A DNA stretch of 64,000 nt, from assembly GCA_022508505.1 (NCBI GenBank), contig JAFLVC010000003.1:93910-157909 (forward strand). The letters are read 5' to 3'. Shown piece after piece: positions 30,763 through 42,550 of this stretch. The notes under the pieces are model-generated. The model saw only the letters and a program-made list of their open reading frames with translations. It ran no database searches and was not told the origin of the DNA. This DNA comes from Clostridiales bacterium (lineage in GTDB: Bacteria > Bacillota > Clostridia > Christensenellales > Pumilibacteraceae). The stretch's first letter is position 1; every line of letters starts with the position of its first letter. A program made the translations under genes and the position numbers.

Positions 30763-31330
30763 GCTTACCATAATGCGGATAATAATGATTCCGATATTCA
30801 TAACTCTGTTTTTCGTGGAGTTTGAATGGCACAGGGTTTACGCCATGGTGGTTTTCTGCGTGGCGAGCGTGACCGATTTTCTCGACGGTTTTATTGCGCG
30901 TAAGCAAAACCTTGTCACTCATCTCGGAAAGTTCCTCGACCCGATCGCCGACAAAATGCTTGTCGCGTGCGCGCTGATTGCCGTCTGCGTGACGCCGCCC
31001 GTAGTGACTCCCACTAACGTATATTACATTCTCGTCGCGGTGTTCGCCATGATAATTCTCTCGCGCGAGCTCATGATAAGCGGGTTCAGAACTGTCGCGG
31101 CGGACAAAGGTATGGTGCTTGCCGCCGACATGACGGGCAAGATAAAGACGGTTACGCAAATGCTTGCAATCATATTCTTGCTGCCCGTCGTCGAGTATTA
31201 CGCGGTCAATCCCGAAGCGGCGGAAGTCGTCTATTACGTCGGGTTCTCGCTTCTTGCGGCGGCGACGCTTCTCACGATTGTTTCCGCCGTGCATTACTTG
31301 GTACGCAACAAAAAGGTGTTGGAGGGGTAG
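30746..31330 (+). CDS. pgsA: CDP-diacylglycerol--glycerol-3-phosphate 3-phosphatidyltransferase
   Basis: MNLPNKLTIMRIIMIPIF, DFLDGFIARKQNLVTHLGKFLDPIADKML (CDP-OH-P motif); start ATG 30746 overlaps rimO. Confidence 0.95.
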   Translation: MNLPNKLTIMRIIMIPIFITLFFVEFEWHRVYAMVVFCVASVTDFLDGFIARKQNLVTHLGKFLDPIADKMLVACALIAVCVTPPVVTPTNVYYILVAVFAMIILSRELMISGFRTVAADKGMVLAADMTGKIKTVTQMLAIIFLLPVVEYYAVNPEAAEVVYYVGFSLLAAATLLTIVSAVHYLVRNKKVLEG

Positions 31331-32395
31331 ATGAAAGTCGGATTTTTATCTATAGACGTTAAGACGGTAAACGAGCGCGAAGCGCGTATCGCAATGTTCG
31401 ATAACGGGCATACCGCCGATATGTTTTTGACGGTCACGCCCGAGAACGTCGATTGGGCGGTTACGCAGATGAGCGCGGTGTGCGACCTCGTCGTAATCGA
31501 AGGCAATCTTGCGGCGCTCTATTCCGCGCAGGAAGGCAAGTTCCCTTCAAGCCGCGACAATTTCGAGCTCGACGGCAAGCTCTACGTCGTGATCGAAAAG
31601 GTGACCGACGAGTATTTGTGGAACACGCTCGTTCCCATGCTGGCGGCAAAGAACAAGAAGAGCAGGTTCAAGTCAATCGTTTTCAAAACGTACGGCAAGA
31701 CCGAGGCCGAGCTTCGTGCCATGCTCAAGGACTTTATCAAGGCCAACAAAAAGATTAAGATGGGATTCTTTCCCGAGGACGATGAGTGCGAGATACACGC
31801 GCGCTATCCCATGACCATGGAGCTGTCGGCAATCCCCGATATTTCCATGCAGATAAACAAGATAATATACAGCTGTATTTATACATACGATCGCATGAGT
31901 ATCGCCGAGGTCGTAGCAAAAATGCTCACCGAAAACGGGCTCAAGCTAAAGGTTGCGGAGTCGTTTACGGGCGGCGCTATAGCGCGGGCGTTGACGGCGG
32001 TGCCGGGTGCGAGCGCGTTCTTCACGGAAGGGCTCGTCACGTATTCGGTCGGCTCAAAGGCAAAGCGTCTGCACGTCCCGATGAACGTCATCGCAGAGCA
32101 CGGCGCTGTCAGCAGCGACACTGTGTTCGGCATGGCGGCGGGACTTTTGGGTAGCGGCGACTGTGACATAGCGATTGCGACAACGGGAAACGCCGGCCCC
32201 ACGACGGACGGCAACGGCAACGTCGGACTGTGCTATATCGCAATCGGCGACGCGAGGGAAGTTCATATCGTCAAGTACACGTTCGGCGGCGACCGCGAGC
32301 AAAACATCAAGAGCGGCGTCAAAAAGGCGCTGTTCCTACTGTACGAGTATCTCGCTTGCTACGAGGCCGCTCAAGGCGACGGCGACGGCGAATAG
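31331..32395 (+). CDS. cinA: CinA-family protein with degenerate N-terminal domain
   Basis: C-terminal KVAESFTGGAIARALTAVPGASAFFTEGLVTYS and GNAGPTTDGNGNVGLCYIAI; located between pgsA and recA. Confidence 0.82.
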   Translation: MKVGFLSIDVKTVNEREARIAMFDNGHTADMFLTVTPENVDWAVTQMSAVCDLVVIEGNLAALYSAQEGKFPSSRDNFELDGKLYVVIEKVTDEYLWNTLVPMLAAKNKKSRFKSIVFKTYGKTEAELRAMLKDFIKANKKIKMGFFPEDDECEIHARYPMTMELSAIPDISMQINKIIYSCIYTYDRMSIAEVVAKMLTENGLKLKVAESFTGGAIARALTAVPGASAFFTEGLVTYSVGSKAKRLHVPMNVIAEHGAVSSDTVFGMAAGLLGSGDCDIAIATTGNAGPTTDGNGNVGLCYIAIGDAREVHIVKYTFGGDREQNIKSGVKKALFLLYEYLACYEAAQGDGDGE

Positions 32396-32454
32396 GCTTT
32401 ACACGAAGAAGCAGACAAACACACACACGTTAAATAACCGTAAAGGGGTACAAT

Positions 32455-33534
32455 ATGGATAAGAAGGAAAAGTTCAAAGTTTACAATACCGACATGAGTC
32501 AGGCTGAAAAGGAAAAGGCGCTCGCCGACACCATTGCTCAGATTGAAAAGACGTACGGCAAGGGCTCGATTATGCGCATGACCGACGCGGTCGTCAATCA
32601 CGTCGACGCGATACCTACGGGCTGTCTCGCTCTCGACCTCGCGCTCGGCATAGGCGGACTTCCGCGCGGCAGGATTGTCGAGGTTTACGGTCCCGAGTCG
32701 AGCGGCAAAACGACGCTCGCGCTTCACGTCATTGCCGAAACGCAAAAGACGGGCGGCATGGTCGCGTTTATCGACGCCGAGCACGCGCTCGATCCCGTGT
32801 ACGCGCAGCATCTCGGCATAGACCTTTCGAGGCTGTATATATGCCAGCCCGACAACGGCGAGCAGGCGCTTGACATTGCGGAGGCTTTGGTGCGCTCGAG
32901 CGCGATGGACGTGGTCGTAATCGACTCCGTCGCGGCGCTCACGCCTCAGGCCGAGATAAACGGCGAGATAGGCGAAAGCCACGTCGGCTTGCAGGCGCGG
33001 CTCATGTCGCAGGCGCTCCGCAAGATCGCCGGCGTTTGCAACAAGACCAAGACCTGCATAATCTTTATCAACCAGCTGCGCGAAAAGATAGGCGTCATGT
33101 ACGGCAACCCCGAGGTCACTCCGGGCGGCAAGGCGCTCAAGTTCTACGCGAGCGTCAGGCTGGACGTCAGAAAGGGCGAGGCGATTAAGGATGACGGAAA
33201 CGTCGTCGGCAACCGCACCAAGGTCAAGATCGTCAAGAATAAGCTCGCGCCGCCTTTCAAGGTTGCGGAGTTCGACCTCATATTCGGCAAGGGCATTTCC
33301 AATGAGGGCAGCATTCTCGACCTCGCTATCGAGTACGGAATAATCGTCAAGAGCGGAAGCTGGTTCTCGTACAACGACGAGCGGCTCGGTCAGGGCAGAG
33401 AGACCGTCAAGGATATTATCAAGTCCAAGCCCGAGCTTTCCGCCGAAATCGAAGCGAAGGTCCGCGACCTCGTCGCGCAAAAGGGCGGCATGCCGTTTGA
33501 GTCGGGCGACGACACGGCGGCAAGCGAAGAATAA
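32455..33534 (+). CDS. recA: Recombinase A
   Basis: [38 protein letters not shown]. Confidence 0.99.
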   Translation: MDKKEKFKVYNTDMSQAEKEKALADTIAQIEKTYGKGSIMRMTDAVVNHVDAIPTGCLALDLALGIGGLPRGRIVEVYGPESSGKTTLALHVIAETQKTGGMVAFIDAEHALDPVYAQHLGIDLSRLYICQPDNGEQALDIAEALVRSSAMDVVVIDSVAALTPQAEINGEIGESHVGLQARLMSQALRKIAGVCNKTKTCIIFINQLREKIGVMYGNPEVTPGGKALKFYASVRLDVRKGEAIKDDGNVVGNRTKVKIVKNKLAPPFKVAEFDLIFGKGISNEGSILDLAIEYGIIVKSGSWFSYNDERLGQGRETVKDIIKSKPELSAEIEAKVRDLVAQKGGMPFESGDDTAASEE

Positions 33535-33536
33535 TC

Positions 33537-34103
33537 ATGTTCGACTACATATCGGGAAAAATCGCCGCCGTCGGCGAAAACCGCATAGTGGTCGACTGCG
33601 GCGGAGTGGGGTTTGCGCTCACAGCAACCGCGTCGGCGTGCGCCGAGTTCGGAAGGACTGCGGAAGCTAAAATCCCCGTGTACCTCGCCGTGCGCGAGGA
33701 CGCATTGGAGCTTTACGGTTTTTCGTCGACAAGGGAGCGCGAGCTGTTTTTGCACCTCATAGCGGTAAGCGGCGTGGGTGCAAAGCTCGCAATAACGCTG
33801 CTTTCCGGCATGAGCGCGGATAGGCTCGCTACCGCAATTGCGAGCGCAGACACGGCGGCGCTGTCGTCCGTCAAGGGCGTTGGCAAAAAGACGGCGGAGC
33901 GCATAGCTCTCGAGCTCCACGATAAGATAGCCGCAAAGGTTGAGATAAACTCGACGGCGGCGCTCACCACAGTCGACGAAATGGCGGTGCTCGCGCTCGC
34001 AAGCCTCGGCTACGAAAAGAAAGAGGCGGAGGCCGCCGTAAAACGAGTGGCAAAGCCCGATATGACTACGGAGCAGATCGTTTACGCCGTTTTGCACGGA
34101 TAA
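33537..34103 (+). CDS. ruvA: Holliday junction DNA helicase subunit RuvA
   Basis: MFDYISGKIAAVGENRIVVDCGGVGF...GVGKKTAERIALEL. Confidence 0.96.
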   Translation: MFDYISGKIAAVGENRIVVDCGGVGFALTATASACAEFGRTAEAKIPVYLAVREDALELYGFSSTRERELFLHLIAVSGVGAKLAITLLSGMSADRLATAIASADTAALSSVKGVGKKTAERIALELHDKIAAKVEINSTAALTTVDEMAVLALASLGYEKKEAEAAVKRVAKPDMTTEQIVYAVLHG

Positions 34104-34183
34104 GTAGTTTCTGCTGTTTTAAAAAAAGATTGGCGTCGAGCAATTCGTATCGACACAACACTACTCGGGTGAAACTGAGAATA

Positions 34184-34245
34184 AATAACGGCAGTAAACA
34201 CACGACGGGAAACACGCTGTGACTGCGGCAGTAAACACACGACGG
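34184..34245 (+). repeat. 23-bp dispersed intergenic repeat, copies 2 and 3
   Basis: AATAACGGCAGTAAACACACGAC (34184-34206) and GCGGCAGTAAACACACGACGG (34225-34245). Confidence 0.65.
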
Positions 34246-34252
34246 TTAAAAA

Positions 34253-35287
34253 ATGGAAAAGTTTTTAACAAACAAGGAAATTATAGAAGACGACGGCGAC
34301 GTATCGTTAAGGCCAAAGACGTTTGACGAGTACGTCGGACAGGAAAAGGTCAAGGCAAACTTAAGGGTGTACGTCGAAGCGGCGAAAAAGCGCGGCGAAG
34401 CGCTCGATCACGTATTGCTTTACGGCCCGCCGGGGCTGGGCAAAACGACGCTTTCGCACATAATCGCGGCGGAGCTCGGCGTCGAAATAATGGTGACGAG
34501 CGGTCCCGGCATAGAACGTGCGGCAAACCTCGCGTCGCTGCTGACAAACCTCCAAGAACGCGACGTGCTGTTCCTCGACGAAATACACAGGCTCAATCAC
34601 TCGATCGAAGAGGTGCTGTATCCGGCAATGGAAGACTTTGCCCTCGACATATCGACGGGCAAGGGCGCGGGCGCGACGTCGATAAGGCTGCCGCTCAAAA
34701 AATTCACGCTCATAGGCGCGACGACGCGCGCGGGCATGTTGACGGGACCTTTGCGCGACAGGTTCGGCGTAATCTGCCGTTTGGAGCCGTACACCAACGA
34801 CGATTTGGTGCGCATTATCAAGCGCTCGGCGCGCATACTCAAGATAGAAATAGAAAACGACGCGGCAAAAGAGCTCGCAAAAAGATCTCGCGGCACGCCG
34901 AGAATAGCCAACCGCCTGCTAAAGCGGGTGCGCGACTTTTCGGAGGTGTACGAAGGGAACGGCGCAATCGGGCTAGACATCACTGTCAAGGCGCTCAACG
35001 ACATGGAAATCGACCCGCTCGGGCTCGATTACAACGATATCAAGATGTTGGACTCGCTTATCAACAAATTCGGCGGCGGCCCTGTCGGGCTTGTCACGCT
35101 CGCCGCTGCGATAAACGAGGACGCGGGCACGATTGAGGACGTAATCGAGCCGTATCTCATTCAGCTCGGCTTTATAGCGCGTACGCCGCGCGGCAGAATA
35201 GCGCTAAAGGCCGCATACGACCACCTCGGCATCAAGCCGAGCAGAAAGGCGATAGAACAGCTCAGCTTTTTCGACGACAAACAATGA
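34253..35287 (+). CDS. ruvB: Holliday junction branch migration helicase RuvB
   Basis: [42 protein letters not shown]. Confidence 0.98.
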   Translation: MEKFLTNKEIIEDDGDVSLRPKTFDEYVGQEKVKANLRVYVEAAKKRGEALDHVLLYGPPGLGKTTLSHIIAAELGVEIMVTSGPGIERAANLASLLTNLQERDVLFLDEIHRLNHSIEEVLYPAMEDFALDISTGKGAGATSIRLPLKKFTLIGATTRAGMLTGPLRDRFGVICRLEPYTNDDLVRIIKRSARILKIEIENDAAKELAKRSRGTPRIANRLLKRVRDFSEVYEGNGAIGLDITVKALNDMEIDPLGLDYNDIKMLDSLINKFGGGPVGLVTLAAAINEDAGTIEDVIEPYLIQLGFIARTPRGRIALKAAYDHLGIKPSRKAIEQLSFFDDKQ

Positions 35288-36306
35288 ATAGAACCGATTT
35301 TTACTACGACCTACCCAAAGAGCTAATCGCTCAAAAGCCCGTCGAGCCGCGCGACTCGTCGCGGCTTTTGACTTATGACCGCGCAAGCGACAGAGTGGAG
35401 CATCGGCGGTTTGGCGAGCTTCCCAAAATATTGAAGCGCGGCGACCTTCTCGTCATAAACAATACGCGTGTTTTACCCGTCAAGGTAAGCGGGAAAAAGC
35501 TCGACACGGGCGCGGAGATTTCGTTTTTGCTCCATAAGCGCATAGACAAAGACACGTGGGAGACGCTGTGCCGCCCCGCAAAACGCGCGAAGGTCGGCTC
35601 GAGACTGCGGTTTTCAGGCGACCTTGTCGGTGAAGTGATTGCCGAGGGCGAGGAGGGCGCACGAACGGTGCGGTTTGAGTACGACGGCGTTTTCGAGGAA
35701 ATACTGACGCGCATAGGCGATATGCCGCTCCCGCATTACATTCACGGCGAGCTAAAAGACAAAGAGCGATATCAGACTGTTTACGCAAAGGAGAACGGCT
35801 CCGCCGCCGCGCCGACGGCAGGATTGCATTTTACAGAGAGGCTCATGACAGAGCTTAAAGAATGCGGCGTCGAGTTTGCCGAGGTGCTTTTGCACGTCGG
35901 GCTCGGCACGTTTTTGCCGGTTAAGACCGACGAGATAACGCAGCACAAAATGCACAGCGAGTACTACTGTTTGACGGAGAGCGCCGCCCAAAAAATAAAT
36001 AATGCAAAAGAAGAAGGCAGGCGTGTGATAGCCGTCGGAACGACGTCGGTGCGCGTCTTGGAATCGTGTGCGGGTGTCGACGGCAAGGTCAAAGCAGGGA
36101 GCGGCGAGACCAATATATTCATCTATCCGCCGTACAAGTTCAAAGCGGTGGACGCACTGATTACAAACTTCCACTTGCCCGAGTCCACGCTGATAATGCT
36201 CGTATCGGCATTCGTCGGCAGAGAAAAGACTTTGGAGCTGTATCAAACCGCCGTGGACGAGAAATACCGCTTCTTTTCCTTCGGCGACGCCTGTTTCTTC
36301 CAATAA
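35284..36306 (+). CDS. queA: S-adenosylmethionine:tRNA ribosyltransferase-isomerase
   Basis: [46 protein letters not shown]. Confidence 0.96.
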   Translation: MNRTDFYYDLPKELIAQKPVEPRDSSRLLTYDRASDRVEHRRFGELPKILKRGDLLVINNTRVLPVKVSGKKLDTGAEISFLLHKRIDKDTWETLCRPAKRAKVGSRLRFSGDLVGEVIAEGEEGARTVRFEYDGVFEEILTRIGDMPLPHYIHGELKDKERYQTVYAKENGSAAAPTAGLHFTERLMTELKECGVEFAEVLLHVGLGTFLPVKTDEITQHKMHSEYYCLTESAAQKINNAKEEGRRVIAVGTTSVRVLESCAGVDGKVKAGSGETNIFIYPPYKFKAVDALITNFHLPESTLIMLVSAFVGREKTLELYQTAVDEKYRFFSFGDACFFQ

Positions 36307-36319
36307 ACTTGCAAATCAC

Positions 36320-36343
36320 AACATATTATGCGCATGATATGTT
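36320..36343. promoter_or_regulatory. Likely TA operator palindrome
   Basis: AACATATTATGCGCATGATATGTT, 24-bp near-perfect palindrome; related CATATAATATG at 36353-36363. Confidence 0.65.
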
Positions 36344-36370
36344 GACAAGTAGCATATAATATGTTAAAAT
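36342..36370 (+). promoter_or_regulatory. Promoter of the TA operon
   Basis: TTGACA (36342-36347), 17 bp, TAAAAT (36365-36370), embedded in the operator palindromes. Confidence 0.75.
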
Positions 36371-36399
36371 CAGGTTATGATTGATAAGGAGAGTTGATT

Positions 36400-36666
36400 A
36401 TGGCTAAGGTATCTACCAATATAACCATCGACGCGGAAGTCAAAAAGCAGGCGCAGGAGCTTTTTGCCGATCTCGGCATGGACCTGTCGACGGCTATCAA
36501 TATTTATCTTAAAAAGGCGCTCGCCGAGCAGGGCATTCCCTTCGAGGTTACGCGCGAGGTGCCAAACGCCGTCACGGCAAAAGCGATTGCGGATTCCGAA
36601 AACGGCGACGACGTTTACGGTCCTTTTGACAGTGTGGAAGCGCTCATGGAGGCGCTGAATGCTTAA
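36400..36666 (+). CDS. RelB/DinJ-family antitoxin
   Basis: STNITIDAEVKKQAQELFADLGMDLSTAINIYLKKALAEQGIPFEV. Confidence 0.92.
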   Translation: MAKVSTNITIDAEVKKQAQELFADLGMDLSTAINIYLKKALAEQGIPFEVTREVPNAVTAKAIADSENGDDVYGPFDSVEALMEALNA

Positions 36667-36937
36667 AATCGAATTTCAGGGCAGGTTTAAAAAGGATTAT
36701 AAGCTTGCCGTAAAAAGAGGGTGCGATATTGCCGAGCTTCAAAAGGTGATATCGCTCCTTGCAAATGAACAGCCCCTGCCGATTAAATACCGCGACCACG
36801 CTTTGGTCGACACGAAAGAATATAAAGGCGTTAGGGAATGTCATATCAAACCCGATTGGCTTTTAATATACAAAATCGACAACGACTGCTTGATTTTAAA
36901 GTTAATTAGGACGGGAACGCACTCCGATTTATTTTAA
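36659..36937 (+). CDS. YafQ/RelE-family mRNA interferase toxin
   Basis: FKKDYKLAVKRGCDIAELQKVISLLANEQPLPIKYRDHALVDTKEYKGVRECHIKPDWLLIYKID. Confidence 0.92.
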   Translation: MLKIEFQGRFKKDYKLAVKRGCDIAELQKVISLLANEQPLPIKYRDHALVDTKEYKGVRECHIKPDWLLIYKIDNDCLILKLIRTGTHSDLF

Positions 36938-38750
<1,813 letters not shown>

Positions 38751-38755
38751 GCAAT

Positions 38756-39268
38756 ATGAACGAAACCAACGGACCGATAAAAATACTCGGCATCGACCCC
38801 GGCTACGCGATAGTGGGATTTGGGCTTATCGAAAAGGACGGAAGTAAACTCCGCCCGCTCGACTACGGCGCGATAGAAACGCCGGCAAAGATGTCTACGG
38901 CGGAGCGGCTCATCATGATTGAGCGAAAGATGGTAGAGCTTTTATCGGAGTACGCGCCCGACGAGATAGCGGTGGAGGAGCTGTTTTTCAACACCAACAT
39001 CACGACGGGCATCAAGGTTGCGCAGGCGCGCGGGGTTGTATTGCTGTCGTGCGCCAAGATGTGCGACAAGCTTTTCGAGTACACGCCGCTTCAGATTAAG
39101 TCGACGGTTACGGGCAACGGCACGGCGAACAAGACGCAGATTCAGTACATGGTGCGCTCTATTCTGCGCCTAAAAGAAACGCCAAAGCCCGACGACGCCG
39201 CAGACGCTCTTGCCGCTGCGATATGCCACGCGTATACCGTGCAGGGCGTTAAGCGCGGCTTGAAATAG
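38756..39268 (+). CDS. ruvC: Crossover junction endodeoxyribonuclease
   Basis: ILGIDPGYAIVGFGLIEKDG, EELFFNTNITTGIKVAQARGVVLL. Confidence 0.95.
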   Translation: MNETNGPIKILGIDPGYAIVGFGLIEKDGSKLRPLDYGAIETPAKMSTAERLIMIERKMVELLSEYAPDEIAVEELFFNTNITTGIKVAQARGVVLLSCAKMCDKLFEYTPLQIKSTVTGNGTANKTQIQYMVRSILRLKETPKPDDAADALAAAICHAYTVQGVKRGLK

Positions 39269-39302
39269 AAAAGACGAAATAGCGATTGATTCGGAGAATG
39301 AA

Positions 39303-40145
39303 ATGTACAAAATAGCGTATAAAAAGAGTTTAAACCCGACGGTAACATTGATGGACGTCGAAGCGCCGCTTGTCGCCAAAAAGGCGGAAGCGGGGCAGTT
39401 TATAATTCTTCGCGTCGACGACGACGGCGAGCGCATACCGCTGACCGTCGCAGGCTACGACAGAGAGCGCGGCACGGTGCGAATAATATTCCAGATAGTG
39501 GGAAGCACGACGGCGCTACTTAACGCAAAGCGCGAGGGCGAGTACATAAGCGACTTTGTGGGACCGCTCGGCAACGCTACGGAGACCGACGGGCTCAAAA
39601 AGGTGTGCGTAGTAGGCGGCGGCGTGGGCTGTGCGATTGCGCTTCCGATCGCGCAAAAGCTGCACGCTCTCGGCTGTGAGGTGCATTCCGTCATAGGCTT
39701 TCGCAACAAAGATTTGATTATCCTTGAGGACGAGTTCAAGGCGGCATCGAAAAAGCTTATCGTCATGACAGACGACGGCTCGTACGGAATTAAGGGACTT
39801 GTGACGGAGCCGCTTAAAAGTGCGCTCGAGAGCGGCGAAAGATACGACGAGGTAATAGCGATAGGTCCGCTCGTCATGATGAAGTTTGTCGTCGCGACCT
39901 GCAAGCCGTTCGGCGTCAAGACCGTCGTTTCCATGAATCCCATCATGATAGACGGGACGGGCATGTGCGGCGGCTGCCGCTTAACCGTCGGGGGAAAGAC
40001 CAAGTTTGCTTGCGTGGACGGTCCCGATTTCGACGGCTACGAGGTAGACTTTGACGAGGCGATTGTGCGCGGCGGCATGTACCGCGATTTCGAAAAGCGC
40101 GCGTACGAAAAGACCTGCAACCTTTTGAATAAGGAGGTGAAGTGA
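39303..40145 (+). CDS. nfnA: FAD/NAD-binding subunit A of NADH-dependent ferredoxin:NADP oxidoreductase (NfnA/SudB-like)
   Basis: Ferredoxin-reductase-type FAD domain; C-terminal MCGGCRLTVGGKTKFACVDGPDFDGY [2Fe-2S] motif; adjacent to a GltB-small/NfnB-like gene. Confidence 0.82.
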   Translation: MYKIAYKKSLNPTVTLMDVEAPLVAKKAEAGQFIILRVDDDGERIPLTVAGYDRERGTVRIIFQIVGSTTALLNAKREGEYISDFVGPLGNATETDGLKKVCVVGGGVGCAIALPIAQKLHALGCEVHSVIGFRNKDLIILEDEFKAASKKLIVMTDDGSYGIKGLVTEPLKSALESGERYDEVIAIGPLVMMKFVVATCKPFGVKTVVSMNPIMIDGTGMCGGCRLTVGGKTKFACVDGPDFDGYEVDFDEAIVRGGMYRDFEKRAYEKTCNLLNKEVK

Positions 40146-41557
40146 TGGCCGCGAACATGGAAAAAAGAAAGCACCCGATGCCGACGCAGGACGCTAAATC
40201 TCGCGTGCAAAACTTCGATGAGGTCGCGCTCGGCTATTCGGAAGAGGTTGCGGTGAGCGAAGCTACGCGGTGTCTGCACTGCAAAAACGCGCCGTGCGTT
40301 TCGGGGTGTCCCGTAAATATCCGCATACCCGATTTTATCGACAAGGTGAAAGAGCGCGACTATGACGGCGCTTACGGAATTATATCGCAGTCGAGCTCGC
40401 TCCCCGCGGTGTGCGGAAGGGTGTGCCCGCAGGAAAGCCAGTGCGAAGCTAAGTGCGTGCGCGCTATTAAGGGCGAGCCGGTCGGGATAGGCAGGCTTGA
40501 ACGCTTTGTAGCCGACAGGCACAGCGGTAGCGGCGCGAAAAAGCCCGAACAAAACGGTCACAAGGTCGCCGTCATCGGCTCTGGACCTGCCGGGCTGACC
40601 TGCGCGGGCGACCTTGCAAAGAAGGGATATAAGGTGACGGTTTTCGAAGCGCTTCACGTCGCCGGCGGCGTTTTGGTGTACGGCATTCCCGAATTTCGAC
40701 TGCCCAAAAAGATAGTGCAAAAAGAAGTGGACGAGCTCAAAAATCTCGGCGTGGAAGTGATGACAAACGTCGTCATCGGCAAAACATTGACCGTGGACGA
40801 GCTTTTCGACATGGGCTATGAAGCTGTGTTCGTCGGCTCTGGCGCGGGACTTCCGCGGTTTATGGGAATCAAAGGCGAGAGCCTCAACGGCGTGTACTCT
40901 GCAAACGAGTTTTTGACTCGCAACAATCTGATGAAGGCGTACAAGGACGATCAAGCGACGCCTATTCTTCGCGCAAAGCGCGTTGCGGTCGTCGGCGGCG
41001 GAAACGTCGCAATGGACGCGGCGCGTACGGCGCTTCGCCTCGGCGCCGAAAAGGTGTATATCGTCTACAGGCGCAGTCTCGACGAGCTTCCCGCGAGGAA
41101 GGAAGAAGTTGAGCACGCGCAAGAAGAGGGCGTCGATTTCAGACTTCTTCAAAACCCCACCGAAATTCTCGGTTACAACAATCCCGATGATAGGCGCGAT
41201 CCTAAAAACGGCAGTGTTGTAGGAATTAGAATAATTAAAATGGAGCTCGGCGAGCCCGACGAAAGCGGCCGCCGCAGTCCGGTCGAGGTAGCGGGCTCCG
41301 AAGAAACGCTGGCCGTAGACTGCGTGATAATGGCAATCGGGACGAGCCCCAATCCGCTCATCAAGAATACGACGGGCGGGCTCGACGTGAACAGGCGCGG
41401 CGGAATAATAGTCGACGAGCGCGGCAAGACGACAAAGGACGGCGTGTACGCGGGCGGCGACGTCGTAACGGGCGCCGCGACGGTAATAATCGCCATGGGC
41501 GCGGGAAAGACCGCCGCGCAGTCGATTGACGAGTACATTAAGTCAAAGTCGCAGTAA
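40142..41557 (+). CDS. nfnB: NfnB-like glutamate synthase small-chain homolog
   Basis: CLHCKNAPCVSGCPVNIRIPDFI [4Fe-4S], AVIGSGPAGLTCAGDLAKKGYKVTVFEA, VVGGGNVAMDAARTALRLGA. Confidence 0.85.
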   Translation: MMAANMEKRKHPMPTQDAKSRVQNFDEVALGYSEEVAVSEATRCLHCKNAPCVSGCPVNIRIPDFIDKVKERDYDGAYGIISQSSSLPAVCGRVCPQESQCEAKCVRAIKGEPVGIGRLERFVADRHSGSGAKKPEQNGHKVAVIGSGPAGLTCAGDLAKKGYKVTVFEALHVAGGVLVYGIPEFRLPKKIVQKEVDELKNLGVEVMTNVVIGKTLTVDELFDMGYEAVFVGSGAGLPRFMGIKGESLNGVYSANEFLTRNNLMKAYKDDQATPILRAKRVAVVGGGNVAMDAARTALRLGAEKVYIVYRRSLDELPARKEEVEHAQEEGVDFRLLQNPTEILGYNNPDDRRDPKNGSVVGIRIIKMELGEPDESGRRSPVEVAGSEETLAVDCVIMAIGTSPNPLIKNTTGGLDVNRRGGIIVDERGKTTKDGVYAGGDVVTGAATVIIAMGAGKTAAQSIDEYIKSKSQ

Positions 41558-41570
41558 GCCGCCGCTCTTT

Positions 41571-41604
41571 CCAACAAAAAACAGGCAGCATGACTGCTAC
41601 CTGT
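41571..41604 (-). terminator. Intrinsic terminator of tRNA-Trp (minus strand)
   Basis: Minus strand reads ACAGGtaGCAG-tcat-CTGCCTGTTTTTTG. Confidence 0.65.
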
Positions 41605-41606
41605 CG

Positions 41607-41681
41607 TGGCAGGGGCGACGCGACTCGAACACGCAACCGACGGTTTTGGAGACCGCAACTCTACCATTGAGCTACGCCCCT
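41607..41681 (-). tRNA. tRNA-Trp (CCA anticodon), CCA 3' end encoded
   Basis: Minus strand AGGGGCGTAGCTCAATGGTAGAGTTGCGGTCTCCAAAACCGTCGGTTGCGTGTTCGAGTCGCGTCGCCCCTGCCA; cloverleaf folds, loop CTCCAAA. Confidence 0.93.
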
Positions 41682-41737
41682 ACGACAGTAGTATATTAAC
41701 ATTATTTATCTGTAAAGTCAATGAATTTGGAGCATTT

Positions 41738-42550
41738 ATGAAAAATAAAATAAGAATTGCGTTTATCGGTTGCGGAAACATGGCTCGGGCGATTATGACG
41801 AGCATGAACAATGTGTCGGTAAGGGCGGCGTTTAAGAGCAACAGGGAAGAGCTCCGAATTGTGGCTTCCGACTGCGACGAGGGGAAAACGCTCGTCATTC
41901 GCGGACTATGCAATGTCGCAAAGGACAACGCTTCCGCCGCGTCTGAAGCCGACTACGTGATTTTGTGCGTAAAGCCGCAGGATGTCGAAAAGGCGGTCGA
42001 AGGCGTCGACCTCTCGCAAAAGACGGTCATATCTATCATGGCGGGCGTTACGCTCGAAACGCTCGAAAAGCTCACAAAATCTACGCGTATAGTTCGCGTC
42101 ATGCCCAATATCAATGCGTCAGTCGGCGAATCGCTCAATGCGTACTGCGCAAAAGGACTCGACGGTGAAACGCTTCGCGTCGTGTTGTCCATTCTCGGCA
42201 GCTTCGGCGTGTGCGTGGAAGTGGAAGAAGACAAGATGTCGGCGGTGACGGCCTTGAGCGGAAGCGGACCTGCGTTCGTCTTTTCGGCGATGAAGGCGTT
42301 TTACGACGAGGCGGTCGCTCGCGGCTTTGACGAACAAACGGCAAAGCAAATAGCGGTGCAGACGGTTATAGGCAGCGTGCTCCTCGCCGAAAAATCGGAG
42401 GCGGGTTTTGACAAGCTCATAAGCTCTGTGTGCAGCAAGGGCGGCACTACCGAGGCGGGCGTCAAGTGCCTTAAAGATAACGGCTTCGAGGATATTCTTT
42501 GCCATGCTATAGACGCGGCGGCACGCAAAGCGGAGGAGATGAAGAAATGA
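41738..42550 (+). CDS. proC: Pyrroline-5-carboxylate reductase
   Basis: IRIAFIGCGNMARAIM, VMPNINASVGES, TALSGSGPAFVF; start placed after the tRNA. Confidence 0.94.
   Translation: MKNKIRIAFIGCGNMARAIMTSMNNVSVRAAFKSNREELRIVASDCDEGKTLVIRGLCNVAKDNASAASEADYVILCVKPQDVEKAVEGVDLSQKTVISIMAGVTLETLEKLTKSTRIVRVMPNINASVGESLNAYCAKGLDGETLRVVLSILGSFGVCVEVEEDKMSAVTALSGSGPAFVFSAMKAFYDEAVARGFDEQTAKQIAVQTVIGSVLLAEKSEAGFDKLISSVCSKGGTTEAGVKCLKDNGFEDILCHAIDAAARKAEEMKK

Noticed and set aside
41607-41681. tRNA-Trp as an integration site for an island
   Set aside because: No tRNA 3'-end duplication noticed nearby; proC and nfnB flank it directly.
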